From VXYL01 sp965116345 (GTDB taxonomy: Bacteria; Pseudomonadota; Gammaproteobacteria; Pseudomonadales; Azotimanducaceae), in NCBI GenBank assembly GCA_965116345.1, contig OZ220680.1, positions 2,604,001 to 2,668,000 on the forward strand: a stretch of 64,000 nt of DNA. The letters run 5' to 3'. Of the stretch, positions 36,085 through 44,173 are shown one piece after another. The notes beneath the pieces are model-generated. The model was not told where the DNA came from and did no database searches. It was given only the letters and a program-made list of their open reading frames with translations. Positions within the stretch are counted from its first letter, which is position 1. Each line of letters begins with the position of its first letter. A program made the position numbers and the translations under genes.

Positions 36085-37184
36085 ACGGCGGAGCGCCTCG
36101 GGTCGAAGGCATCGCGTACGCCTTCGCCGACGAACACGAGCAACGTCAGCATGATCGCCAGGGTGAAGAATCCGGAGAGGCCGAGCCAGGGTGCCTGGAT
36201 GTTGGCCTTGCCCTGGGCGAGCAGTTCGCCGAGGGACGGATAGCCGGCCGGCAGTCCGAAGCCGAGGAAGTCGAGGGACGTCAGCGTCGTGATGGACCCG
36301 TTGAGGATGAACGGCAGGTAGGTCAGCGTCGCCACCATGGCATTGGGCAGCACGTAGCGGGTCATGATGGTGAAGTTGCCCTCGCCGAGGGCGCGGGCGG
36401 CGTTGACGTAGTCGAAGTTGCGCGTGCGCAGGAACTCGGCGCGCACCACCGCCACCAGTGCCATCCAGTTGAACAGCAGGAGGAGCAGCATGAGGACGAT
36501 GGGATTGGGCTCGATCAGGCTCGTCAGGATGATGATGACGAACAGCGTCGGCAACCCGGCCCAGATCTCCACCAGGCGCTGGCCGATCAGGTCGATCATG
36601 CCGCCGAAGTAGCCCTGGGTCGCACCCACCGCGATGCCGATGATGGCGGACAGGAACGTCAGGCCGAGGCCAAACAGGACGGACAGGCGGAAGCCGTAGA
36701 TGATCCGCGCCACCACGTCCCGGGCGACGTCGTCGGTGCCGAGCCAATGTCGGCCGCTCGGCGGCTCCGGCACCGTGCCTTCGGTGTAGAGGTCGATGGT
36801 GTCGTGGCTGAACGGAATCGGCGGCCAGATCATCCAGCCGTCGCCGTCGAGGATCAGTTTCTGGACGTGGTGGGAGCTGTAGACCGCCTCGGTCTCGAAC
36901 ACGCCGCCGAACTCGGTCTCGGGGTAGAACTGCAGGATCGGCGCATACAGTTCGCCCTTGTAGCCCATGATGATCGGCTTGTCGTTGGCGATGAACTCGG
37001 CGCCGAGGCTCAACACCACCAGCGTCGTCACGATCCACAGGCTGACGTAGCCGCGCCGGTTGGCCTTGAAGTTCGCCCACCGGCGCCGGGTCAGCGGGGA
37101 CACCCACCGACGCTTGTGATCGGTACCGACGACGAATCCGTCGGTGGGCGCGACGGGGGAGGGCGGTGCGGTCACGTCCGCCAT
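36081..37184 (-). CDS. yejE: Peptide ABC transporter permease YejE
   Basis: A 367-residue inner-membrane permease. A soluble N-terminal tail of about 40 residues precedes the first membrane helix (V-S-L-W-I-V-T-T-L-V-V-L). A periplasmic loop of some 100 residues is typical for YejE, with H-W-L-G-T-D-D-V-A-R-D before the helical core. The BPD transport motif is N-A-A-R-A-L-G-E-G-N near residue 255. The start overlaps the yejB stop by one base and the stop overlaps the yejF start by four, so the three are tightly coupled. Confidence 0.93.
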   Translation of the reverse strand: MADVTAPPSPVAPTDGFVVGTDHKRRWVSPLTRRRWANFKANRRGYVSLWIVTTLVVLSLGAEFIANDKPIIMGYKGELYAPILQFYPETEFGGVFETEAVYSSHHVQKLILDGDGWMIWPPIPFSHDTIDLYTEGTVPEPPSGRHWLGTDDVARDVVARIIYGFRLSVLFGLGLTFLSAIIGIAVGATQGYFGGMIDLIGQRLVEIWAGLPTLFVIIILTSLIEPNPIVLMLLLLLFNWMALVAVVRAEFLRTRNFDYVNAARALGEGNFTIMTRYVLPNAMVATLTYLPFILNGSITTLTSLDFLGFGLPAGYPSLGELLAQGKANIQAPWLGLSGFFTLAIMLTLLVFVGEGVRDAFDPRRSAV

Positions 37185-38272
37185 CACGTCTCCCGCGTCT
37201 CGAAGTCTATGCGGGGGTCGACTAGGGTGTAGACGATGTCGCCGACCAGGGTCATCGCGAGGCCGACGAAGGTGAATACGAACAGCGTCCCGAACATGAT
37301 CGGGTAGTCGCGGCGGAGCACTGCCTCGAAGCCTAGGAGCCCGAGCCCGTCGAGGGAGAAGATCACCTCGATCAAGAGCGCGCCGGTGAACAGGATGCCG
37401 ACGAGTGCCGCCGGGAAGCCGGCGATGACGATCAGCATGGCGTTGCGGAACACGTGGCCGTAGAGCACCCGGCGCTGGTTGAGGCCCATGGCCCGGGCGG
37501 TGAGCACGTACTGCTTGGCGATCTCGTCGAGGAACGAGTTCTTGGTGAGCATGGTCAGCGTCGCGAAGCCGCCGATGGTGAGCGCCGTCACCGGCAGAGC
37601 GAGATGCCAGAAGTAGTCGGCGACCTTGCCGAGCATCGACAGGTCGTCGAAGTTGCTGGACGTCAGGCCCTTGAGGGGGAACAGGTCGAGATACGAGCCC
37701 CCCGCCAACAGCACGATGAGGAAGATCGCGAACAGGAAACTCGGCACCGCGTAGCCGACGAAGATCAGGCCGCTGGTCACCGCGTCGAACCGCGTGCCGT
37801 CGCGGACCGCCTTGGCGACGCCGAGGGGGATGGAGATCATGTAGATGATCAGCATCGACCACAGGCCCAGCGAGATCGACACCGGCAGCCGTTCCTTGAT
37901 CAGCTCGACGACCGGACGGTTCTGGTAGTAGCTGTCGCCCAGGTTGAAGGTGAAGTAGTCGCGGAGCATCTTGAAGTAGCGGACATGGAGCGGCTTGTCG
38001 AAGCCGAACTGTTTCTCGATGGCTTCAATCAGTTCGGGGTCGAGTCCCTGGGCGCCCGCGTATTGGGATCGGAAGCTCTCGGCGTCCACGGGCCGGGCGG
38101 CTTCCGCACCGGCGATGCGACTCTCGGCGCCGGCGTCCTGGCCCGTCAACTGGGCGATCATCTGGTCCACCGGGCCGCCCGGCGCTAGCTGGACGATGAA
38201 GAAGTTGACGGTGACGATGCCGACCAGCGTTGGGAACAGCAGCAGCAGACGGCGAAGGACGTAGCGGCCCAT
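37184..38272 (-). CDS. yejB: Peptide ABC transporter permease YejB
   Basis: A 362-residue permease with the usual N-terminal helix (Y-V-L-R-R-L-L-L-L-F-P-T-L) and five further helices. It has the conserved L-A-P-G-G-P motif after the first helix and the coupling motif T-A-R-A-M-G-L near residue 250. It pairs with YejE. The gene starts 4 nt after the stop of a gene of unknown function that leads the operon. The solute-binding subunit YejA is not adjacent; a peptide-binding protein begins at 62873, far away on the other strand. Confidence 0.93.
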   Translation of the reverse strand: MGRYVLRRLLLLFPTLVGIVTVNFFIVQLAPGGPVDQMIAQLTGQDAGAESRIAGAEAARPVDAESFRSQYAGAQGLDPELIEAIEKQFGFDKPLHVRYFKMLRDYFTFNLGDSYYQNRPVVELIKERLPVSISLGLWSMLIIYMISIPLGVAKAVRDGTRFDAVTSGLIFVGYAVPSFLFAIFLIVLLAGGSYLDLFPLKGLTSSNFDDLSMLGKVADYFWHLALPVTALTIGGFATLTMLTKNSFLDEIAKQYVLTARAMGLNQRRVLYGHVFRNAMLIVIAGFPAALVGILFTGALLIEVIFSLDGLGLLGFEAVLRRDYPIMFGTLFVFTFVGLAMTLVGDIVYTLVDPRIDFETRET

Positions 38273-38276
38273 GTGA

Positions 38277-39308
38277 TCAGGCCTCCCGGGATCCGGCGAC
38301 CCAACGCCGGACGCGGTTCAGGGTGCGTGCGGGCCCACCGGAACGAATGAACGTCTCGGTGAGTGTCGGCCGATCCGTTGCGAAGTTGCGCCACAGGGCC
38401 TCGACGTAGGGCCGGCTCGACGAAGCCAGCGTCGGGTAGAAGCCGTCCCGGTCGATGTCCACGAGCACCGACCGGTAGTGGTCCAGCACATGCCGGTCGA
38501 GCATTCGCCCCGCAACGCGGACCGTGGACAGCGTGCCGGTTCCGAGCCTGCCGAGCCGGTCCAGGGAACCCAATGCCATGAGCCCGGCCACGTCGAGCCG
38601 GCTCACCCCTTGGCGCTTGGCGGAGGAGCGGATTCCCTCCCACAGCCGGTCCAGTTCCGCCCGCGGGAGCACCTTGGACGGGTCGATGTCGGCGATGGAC
38701 TCCCGGGTCTCGCGGATGGTCTCGCGCAGGCCCGCCACCGACGTCGGCGGCGTGTCGAACGCCTCGGCGGTCTTGTGGCTGGTCGCGGCCACCGCGTCGA
38801 GGAGATCGTCCGCCTGCTGAATGGCCGCTGCGTCCTCGATGACCCCCTGGGCCTCGAGGTCCTCGGCCAGTTCCTTGAGGTACGCCTTCGACCCGTAGGC
38901 GACGTCGCCGACCAAGGCGAGCAGCAGCATCGGCGACAGGTGCAGCGTCGCCAGCGTCGTCAGCTCGATGAAGTTGCCGGTTGCCTTTCGGGCGATGAAG
39001 TTGTCGACACGCGCCGGGCGCGTCCCCGGGTCGGGTCGATGCTCGGCATCCACGCCGCCCATGTCCTCGGCCATGAAGTCCAGCATCTGGCCGATGAAGA
39101 CCTGGTAGGTCTTGGCATCGCGGAACGATTGGGGTACGAGCAGGGCGGCGGACTCGCGCAGGGTGCCGCCGAGCACGCCGGCGGTGCCGCGGATGGCGCG
39201 TTCCGGCAGCGACAGGCCATACACCAGATAGTCGCGCACACTCGCGTTGCTCGGCTCCCGCCCTTCGAACTCCTCGGAGCGTTCGGATTCGGTTGGCACG
39301 TTACTCAT
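38277..39308 (-). CDS. Protein of unknown function leading the yej operon
   Basis: A 343-residue protein that I do not recognise. It has no signal peptide. There is a moderately hydrophobic stretch around residues 117-135 (L-T-T-L-A-T-L-H-L-S-P-M-L-L-L-A-L-V). The rest is mainly helical and rich in Asp, Arg and Ala, with several short amphipathic segments. It ends 4 nt before yejB, so it is almost certainly co-transcribed and perhaps translationally coupled. It could be a membrane-associated partner of the importer, but nothing in the sequence shows this directly. Confidence 0.7.
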   Translation of the reverse strand: MSNVPTESERSEEFEGREPSNASVRDYLVYGLSLPERAIRGTAGVLGGTLRESAALLVPQSFRDAKTYQVFIGQMLDFMAEDMGGVDAEHRPDPGTRPARVDNFIARKATGNFIELTTLATLHLSPMLLLALVGDVAYGSKAYLKELAEDLEAQGVIEDAAAIQQADDLLDAVAATSHKTAEAFDTPPTSVAGLRETIRETRESIADIDPSKVLPRAELDRLWEGIRSSAKRQGVSRLDVAGLMALGSLDRLGRLGTGTLSTVRVAGRMLDRHVLDHYRSVLVDIDRDGFYPTLASSSRPYVEALWRNFATDRPTLTETFIRSGGPARTLNRVRRWVAGSREA

Positions 39309-39381
39309 TGGTGCTCACGATAACCGGAAAATCAGCGAGACTCGAAATCCGTGAACGCTGTTTCAACTGGCAATCGCACGT

Positions 39382-39858
39382 TCAAGCCTCGCGCCAGATC
39401 CGACCACGCCTTCGCACCGGGTCGAGCAGCGTCAAGTCGCCCGAGGGCACCTCGTAGCCCTTCGGGAACGGCGGCCTCGCTTCCACGCCGATCGCTTCGA
39501 GCACGCGGTCGTCCTGGTAGTAGCAGACGACGGTCTGGATGGCGAGCGTGCGCATGAAGCTGGGCTCGGTGGCCCGGATGTCGTCCACCAGAGCTTGCCG
39601 GACGTCGGCGTTCAGTGCGGCGAAACCCTCGTCGTGACGCTCCCGCGCGTCGGCATCGAGTCGATCGAGTTCGCCCCGAAGCTCGTTCAGCGTTCCGGGT
39701 TCGGACGCGGTTATGTAGCCCAGCACGTCCACGTCGGCGGCGCTTGGTCGGCGACCGTCGGCACTGGCCGGCACGATGAGATCGAGCACGATGGCGAGCA
39801 CGTCGCGCTGCGCGGACGTGAGCGGATTATCCGAACCGATGATCTCGTCGCTTGCCAT
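39382..39858 (-). CDS. Gluconate 2-dehydrogenase subunit 3-like protein
   Basis: A 158-residue protein of the gluconate 2-dehydrogenase subunit 3 family, the small partner of membrane-bound GMC sugar-acid dehydrogenases. The family pattern is L-T-x-A-Q-R-D-V-L-A-I-V-L-D-L-I-V-P-A near the N-terminus and a late Y-Y-Q-D-D-R-V region. No twin-arginine signal is present, though many family members have one. The ATG at 39858 follows the oxidoreductase stop by 6 nt. Confidence 0.82.
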   Translation of the reverse strand: MASDEIIGSDNPLTSAQRDVLAIVLDLIVPASADGRRPSAADVDVLGYITASEPGTLNELRGELDRLDADARERHDEGFAALNADVRQALVDDIRATEPSFMRTLAIQTVVCYYQDDRVLEAIGVEARPPFPKGYEVPSGDLTLLDPVRRRGRIWREA

Positions 39859-39864
39859 GTCAGG

Positions 39865-41472
39865 TCAGTCGAACAGATTGGCGAGGCGTTGTTTCATCGA
39901 GTCCGCGATGTAGAGCACGACGGCCTGGATGGTGGTGGTCGGGTTGACGCCCCCGGAGGTGACGAAGACGCTGCCGTCGACGAGGAACAGGTTGCGGACA
40001 TCGTGGCTGCGGCCCCACTCGTTGACCACGGAACGATCCGGGTCGGTGCCCATGCGCGCCGTTCCCAGCAGGTGCCAGCCCGCCATGCGCAGGGGCGACG
40101 GGAACCGCTGGACCTTGACGGCGCCGGCCGCGGCCATGGCCTCGGCGCCCTTCTCCGAGCCGTGGTCGAGCATCCGCCGGCTGTTCTCGCTCAAGGTGTA
40201 GCTGATCTTCGGTGCCGGGATGCCGTTCGAGTCGGTGAGCTCGGGGTCCAGGGTGACGCGGTTGTGTTCTTCAGGCAGGTCCTCGCAGCAGATGCCGAGG
40301 TGGATGGCGCGCCCGAACAGCCGGTCGAAGGCGTCGTGGTGTCCTTCGCCCCACGGGATCGCGCCTTGGGCGATGCCACCGCGCGCGGTACCCACGGGCG
40401 GTCCGCCGCGGGTGATCTGCATGTTGTAGCCGCGCACGAAGCCGCGTTCCGTGTCGGTCTCGTAGAACTCCTGGGACAGGATGCAGCAGCCCTGCGGGCC
40501 AAAATTGGATTTCAGCGGTTCGTCGAAATGGCCGACCACCACGCCCCACGGGTGCAGCATCAGGTTGCGGCCGACGAGCCCCGAGCGGTTGGCGAGCCCG
40601 TCGGGGAATCGTGCCGACGTGGAGTTCAGCAACAGCCGGGGCGTACCGACACCGTTGCAGGCGACGACGACGACCTCGGCCCGCTGGTGGTGTTCGACGC
40701 CGTCGGCATCGAAGTAGGTGACGCCCGTCGCCCTGTCGAGGTGGTCCACCGTGATCTCGCGGACCCGGCAATGGGTGCGGAGTTCGACCCCGGCGCGTTC
40801 CGCCATGGGCCAGTAGGAGATGTCGGCGCTGCTCTTCGCGCCCTGGGCGCAGCCGCTGTTGCACGGGCCGAGGTTCAGACACTTGTCGCGGCCGTTGTGG
40901 GGCCGGGTGATGATGGCGCTGTCGGACGGCCACCAGTGCCAGCCGAGTTCGTTGAAGCCGCGTCCCATGGTCTCGCCCATGCGGCCCATCGGGATGTGCG
41001 GCAGGGGCGGCTGGTGCGTGGGTATGGCGGGGTCGCCCGTGAGTCCCGACACGCCGATGTTGCTGTCGTTCTCGGCGAAGAACGGCTCCAGCGTCGAGTA
41101 GTCGATGGGCCAGTCGTCGGCGACGCCGTCGAGGGACTTGACGCGGAAGTCCGACGGGTGGAAACGCGGAAAGTGGGCCGAATAGAGGATCGTGCTGCCG
41201 CCGACGCCGTTGAAGTTGACGATGGCAATGGGCGACTCGCCGTCGTTGATGGGGTAGTCGCTGGGGCGCTTGCGGACATTGGGGCTCGGATGCATCTCCT
41301 TGCCGGCCCGCGTCTCCCAGTCACGGCCGGTGCTCGGATATTCGGCCGGGTTCATCCAGCCGCCCTGCTCGAGGCAGACGATGCGCATGCGGGTCTCGGC
41401 GAGGCTCCAGGCGACGGCCGCACCCGACGCCCCCGCCCCGACGATCAGCACGTCGACGATATCGTCCGCCAC
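39865..41472 (-). CDS. GMC family FAD-dependent oxidoreductase
   Basis: A 535-residue flavoenzyme. The FAD-binding G-x-G-x-x-G is G-A-G-A-S-G at residues 12-17. The GMC_oxred_C part has W-H-L-L-G-T-A-R-M-G-T-D and ends with the conserved N-P-T-T-T-I-Q-A. The start is the GTG at 41472, with GGGAGGG 7 nt upstream; the frame is open much further 5' but without family similarity. With the subunit-3 protein next to it, this is likely a polyol, sugar or sugar-acid dehydrogenase feeding the respiratory chain. A cluster of Cys (C-N-S-G-C near residue 205) is notable. The exact substrate is unknown. Confidence 0.87.
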   Translation of the reverse strand: MADDIVDVLIVGAGASGAAVAWSLAETRMRIVCLEQGGWMNPAEYPSTGRDWETRAGKEMHPSPNVRKRPSDYPINDGESPIAIVNFNGVGGSTILYSAHFPRFHPSDFRVKSLDGVADDWPIDYSTLEPFFAENDSNIGVSGLTGDPAIPTHQPPLPHIPMGRMGETMGRGFNELGWHWWPSDSAIITRPHNGRDKCLNLGPCNSGCAQGAKSSADISYWPMAERAGVELRTHCRVREITVDHLDRATGVTYFDADGVEHHQRAEVVVVACNGVGTPRLLLNSTSARFPDGLANRSGLVGRNLMLHPWGVVVGHFDEPLKSNFGPQGCCILSQEFYETDTERGFVRGYNMQITRGGPPVGTARGGIAQGAIPWGEGHHDAFDRLFGRAIHLGICCEDLPEEHNRVTLDPELTDSNGIPAPKISYTLSENSRRMLDHGSEKGAEAMAAAGAVKVQRFPSPLRMAGWHLLGTARMGTDPDRSVVNEWGRSHDVRNLFLVDGSVFVTSGGVNPTTTIQAVVLYIADSMKQRLANLFD

Positions 41473-41625
41473 TTGGAACCCTCCCAATCGCCCCCTATTG
41501 TTGGGTGTTTCGGCCCGTAACGCTAGCTTCGAGTCAAAGGCGTCTCCACCATAGACGCTCGGCGTGTTCCACGGACTTGGCGATATGATTGGCGCCCCCG
41601 ATCCAGCCGGCGATGTCCAGGGAAA

Positions 41626-42225
41626 ATGAAACAGATAATCGACTTTCTCCCCGTCGTCGCTTTCTTCGGCGTGTGGCTCGCATCGGGGCGGGACATCTAC
41701 TACGCCACGGCTGCGCTGATGGCCGCCGCGGCGGTCCAGGTCACCGTGTTCAAGCTGATGTCGTGGCCGATTCCCGGGCAGGTCTGGTTCGTATTCTGGG
41801 CGGCAATGGTGTTCGGCACCCTGACGCTCGTCTTCCGCAATCCGCTGTTCATCCAGTGGCGGCCCACGGTGGTGAACTGGATCCTGGCGCTGGTGATCAT
41901 CGGCAGCCGGTTCGTCGGCCGGGGCAACTACGTGCAGCGGGCCCTCGGCAAGGTCCTGGTGCTGCGCGACCGGGCATGGCGCGTTTTGACCTGGGGTTGG
42001 GCGGGGCTCTTCGCGTTGTCGGGAACGGTCAACATCTGGGTGGCCTACACGTTCACCGAGGACACTTGGGTGTACTACAAGTTCGTCTCCGGCTTCGCCG
42101 TCTCGTTCATCCTCATCGGCGGCACCTTCGCCTACCTCGCGGCCACCCGCCAACTGCCGTCGCTGCCCCGCGACGGTGACGACCCCTCGGGACGCAAGGC
42201 GTCGACGCCGACGGAGGACCGATGA
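41626..42225 (+). CDS. yciB: Inner-membrane protein YciB (intracellular septation protein A family)
   Basis: A 199-residue protein with about five membrane helices, typical of YciB/IspA-type septation proteins (N-terminal Q-I-I-D-F-L-P-V-V-A-F-F, then W-x-x-x-x-P-T-V-V-N-W and a final F-A-V-S-F). It is involved in cell-envelope and division-related processes in Enterobacteria. The C-terminal tail of about 25 residues is polar. The stop overlaps the pdxJ start by four bases, so a transcript runs on into pdxJ. Confidence 0.87.
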   Translation: MKQIIDFLPVVAFFGVWLASGRDIYYATAALMAAAAVQVTVFKLMSWPIPGQVWFVFWAAMVFGTLTLVFRNPLFIQWRPTVVNWILALVIIGSRFVGRGNYVQRALGKVLVLRDRAWRVLTWGWAGLFALSGTVNIWVAYTFTEDTWVYYKFVSGFAVSFILIGGTFAYLAATRQLPSLPRDGDDPSGRKASTPTEDR

Positions 42226-42998
42226 CGGCGCTTTCCGTCAACGTCAACAAGATCGCCCTGATGCGCAACGCCCGGGGCGGCGCGCGGCCGGACGTGGTGG
42301 CTTGCGCTCGCGTCGTCCTGGACGCGGGTGCCGCCGGGATCACCGTTCATCCGCGGCCGGACGGGCGCCACATCCGCGCCGATGACGTCTACGCCCTGAA
42401 GGAGCTCGTCGACACCTATCCGGAGGCGGAGTTCAACATCGAGGGCAACCCCACCGCGACGCCTCGGAACGGCTATCCGGGATTCGACCGCCTAGTGGAG
42501 GCGGCGCGACCGGACCAGTGCACGCTGGTGCCGGACGACGATCAACAACTCACGTCGGACCACGGCTGGGATTTCTCGGACGATGCGACCGTAACCGAGG
42601 TCGGCGAACGGGTGGCGCGCTACCAGTCGTGGGGCGCGCGCGTCGGCCTGTTCATGGATCCGGTGGCGGAACAGATCACGGCCGCGAAACACACTGGCGC
42701 GGATCGGATCGAGCTCTACACCGGCCCCTATGCCGATGCGGTCGCGGCCCATGGCCTGGACCATCCGCAAAGCGCCGCTTCGTGGGCCACCTACCGGGAT
42801 GCGGCGCACCTTGCCAACGACATCGGCCTCGGCGTCAACGCCGGCCACGACCTCGACCTGGTCAATCTCGGCCGGTTCGTGTCCATGGGCGGCATCGCCG
42901 AAGTGTCGATCGGCCACGCGCTGATCGCCGACGCCTTGGAGTTCGGCCTGGTGCCGACCGTCGAACGCTACTTGCAGATACTGGAGGAACAAGAATGA
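42222..42998 (+). CDS. pdxJ: Pyridoxine 5'-phosphate synthase PdxJ
   Basis: A 258-residue TIM-barrel enzyme that condenses 1-deoxy-xylulose 5-phosphate with 3-amino-2-oxopropyl phosphate in the DXP-dependent route to vitamin B6. Characteristic stretches are S-V-N-V-N-K-I-A at the N-terminus, I-T-V-H-P-R-P-D-G-R-H-I (active-site His), F-N-I-E-G-N-P (catalytic Glu) and V-N-A-G-H-D-L near the end. The length is close to the E. coli enzyme (243). It overlaps yciB and the following cyclophilin gene by four bases each. Confidence 0.93.
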   Translation: MTALSVNVNKIALMRNARGGARPDVVACARVVLDAGAAGITVHPRPDGRHIRADDVYALKELVDTYPEAEFNIEGNPTATPRNGYPGFDRLVEAARPDQCTLVPDDDQQLTSDHGWDFSDDATVTEVGERVARYQSWGARVGLFMDPVAEQITAAKHTGADRIELYTGPYADAVAAHGLDHPQSAASWATYRDAAHLANDIGLGVNAGHDLDLVNLGRFVSMGGIAEVSIGHALIADALEFGLVPTVERYLQILEEQE

Positions 42999-43594
42999 AC
43001 GGAAAGTGGTTGGGTCGAGCGTCGGTGTTGGCCGTCGCCCTGGGATGCCTGGGTGCCGATGCCGGAGAGGAGGAAGTCGGTGCCGCGTCCAATCCAAGCG
43101 TCGAGATCGCTACGAGCGTCGGTACGATGACGGTCGAACTGTGGCCGCAGAAGGCGCCGCTGACGGTGGCGAACTTCCTCGAACGCGTGGACGAAGGGTT
43201 CTACGACGGACTGATCTTCCACCGCGTGATCGCCGGTTTCGTGGTCCAGGCCGGTGGTTTCGACGCGCAGATGAACTACCGCGAGGCGCCCGCCACGGTG
43301 GTCAACGAGTCGAGCAACGGCGCGAGCAATCTGCAGTGGACCATCGCCATGGCGCGCGCCGGTGATCCGGACTCGGCCGGCGCGCAGTTCTACATCAATG
43401 TCTCGGACAACCAAAGTCTGGACGCGGCTCCGGGCAAGCCCGGCTACACCGTGTTCGGCAAGCTCACCGCGGGCATGGACGTGGCCGGCGAGATCGAGTT
43501 CGCGGACACCGGAAGGGTCGGCGGCATGCCCGATGTTCCCCTCGAGCCCATCACCATCCTTTCCACCACCCGCGTCGCTCCGGGCGGGGATTGA
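42995..43594 (+). CDS. ppiA: Peptidyl-prolyl cis-trans isomerase, cyclophilin type, exported
   Basis: A 199-residue periplasmic cyclophilin. A signal peptide (about 22 residues) is followed by the cyclophilin fold: F-H-R-V-I-x-G-F-V-V-Q-A-G-G holds the catalytic Arg, followed by A-M-A-R and A-Q-F-Y-I-N-V. It would catalyse proline isomerisation during folding of exported proteins. The ATG at 42995 has GGAGG 9 nt upstream inside pdxJ. The W for cyclosporin binding is not obvious, as in many bacterial cyclophilins. Confidence 0.9.
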   Translation: MNGKWLGRASVLAVALGCLGADAGEEEVGAASNPSVEIATSVGTMTVELWPQKAPLTVANFLERVDEGFYDGLIFHRVIAGFVVQAGGFDAQMNYREAPATVVNESSNGASNLQWTIAMARAGDPDSAGAQFYINVSDNQSLDAAPGKPGYTVFGKLTAGMDVAGEIEFADTGRVGGMPDVPLEPITILSTTRVAPGGD

Positions 43595-43630
43595 CGCTAT
43601 GATCCTCGTCTTGAGCGGAACACAGTGCGT

Positions 43631-44173
43631 ATGAAGACCACCCTCACTGCACTAGGCGTGGCGGCCCTGTTGGCGGCCGTCGCGACGGAGATTTTCTTCC
43701 GATTCTTCGCCGGACAGTACCTCGTACTGCTGGCGATGTGCTTCGTCGCCAGCATTGTCACCGCGTTGGCGACCGTACGCTTCGCCGTGCGCCAGCCCGA
43801 TGCCGAACCCCGAACAAGGGCGCCTCGCGCCAAGGACCGCCCTCGGCAGCCGGATCGGCCCCGTGAGCGACCCCGTGAGCGATCCCGTCAGTCGGAGCGG
43901 CCTCGTCAGTCGGATCGACCCCGTCAGCCAGAGCCCAAGCGCGAGGAACTGCCGCCGGGGGCGAAGCGCGAGACGGGCACGGTGAAGTGGTTCGACCGCA
44001 CCAAGGGATACGGGTTCGTGATCCGCGAGGACGGTGACGAGATCTTCGTCCACCATCGATCCATCCAACGCGAGGGACGCGAACGCCCCGGACTCGAAGA
44101 CGGCCAGGCGGTGAGCTTCGTGGCGGTGGAACGGGAGCGCGGCTGGCAGGCCGAGGACGTCTCTCCCGAGTGA
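43631..44173 (+). CDS. Membrane-anchored cold-shock domain protein
   Basis: About 180 residues in three parts: two membrane helices (about residues 5-25 and 30-52), a low-complexity linker of R-P-R-Q-P/S-D/E repeats (about 60-105), and a C-terminal cold-shock domain (G-T-V-K-W-F-D-R-T-K-G-Y-G-F-V and E-I-F-V-H-H-R-S-I). The RNP motifs K-G-Y-G-F-V and I-F-V-H-H are intact, so single-stranded nucleic acid binding at the membrane is expected. A GTG at 43625 is an alternative start. The stop overlaps the argS start, suggesting coupling to ArgRS. Confidence 0.8.
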   Translation: MKTTLTALGVAALLAAVATEIFFRFFAGQYLVLLAMCFVASIVTALATVRFAVRQPDAEPRTRAPRAKDRPRQPDRPRERPRERSRQSERPRQSDRPRQPEPKREELPPGAKRETGTVKWFDRTKGYGFVIREDGDEIFVHHRSIQREGRERPGLEDGQAVSFVAVERERGWQAEDVSPE

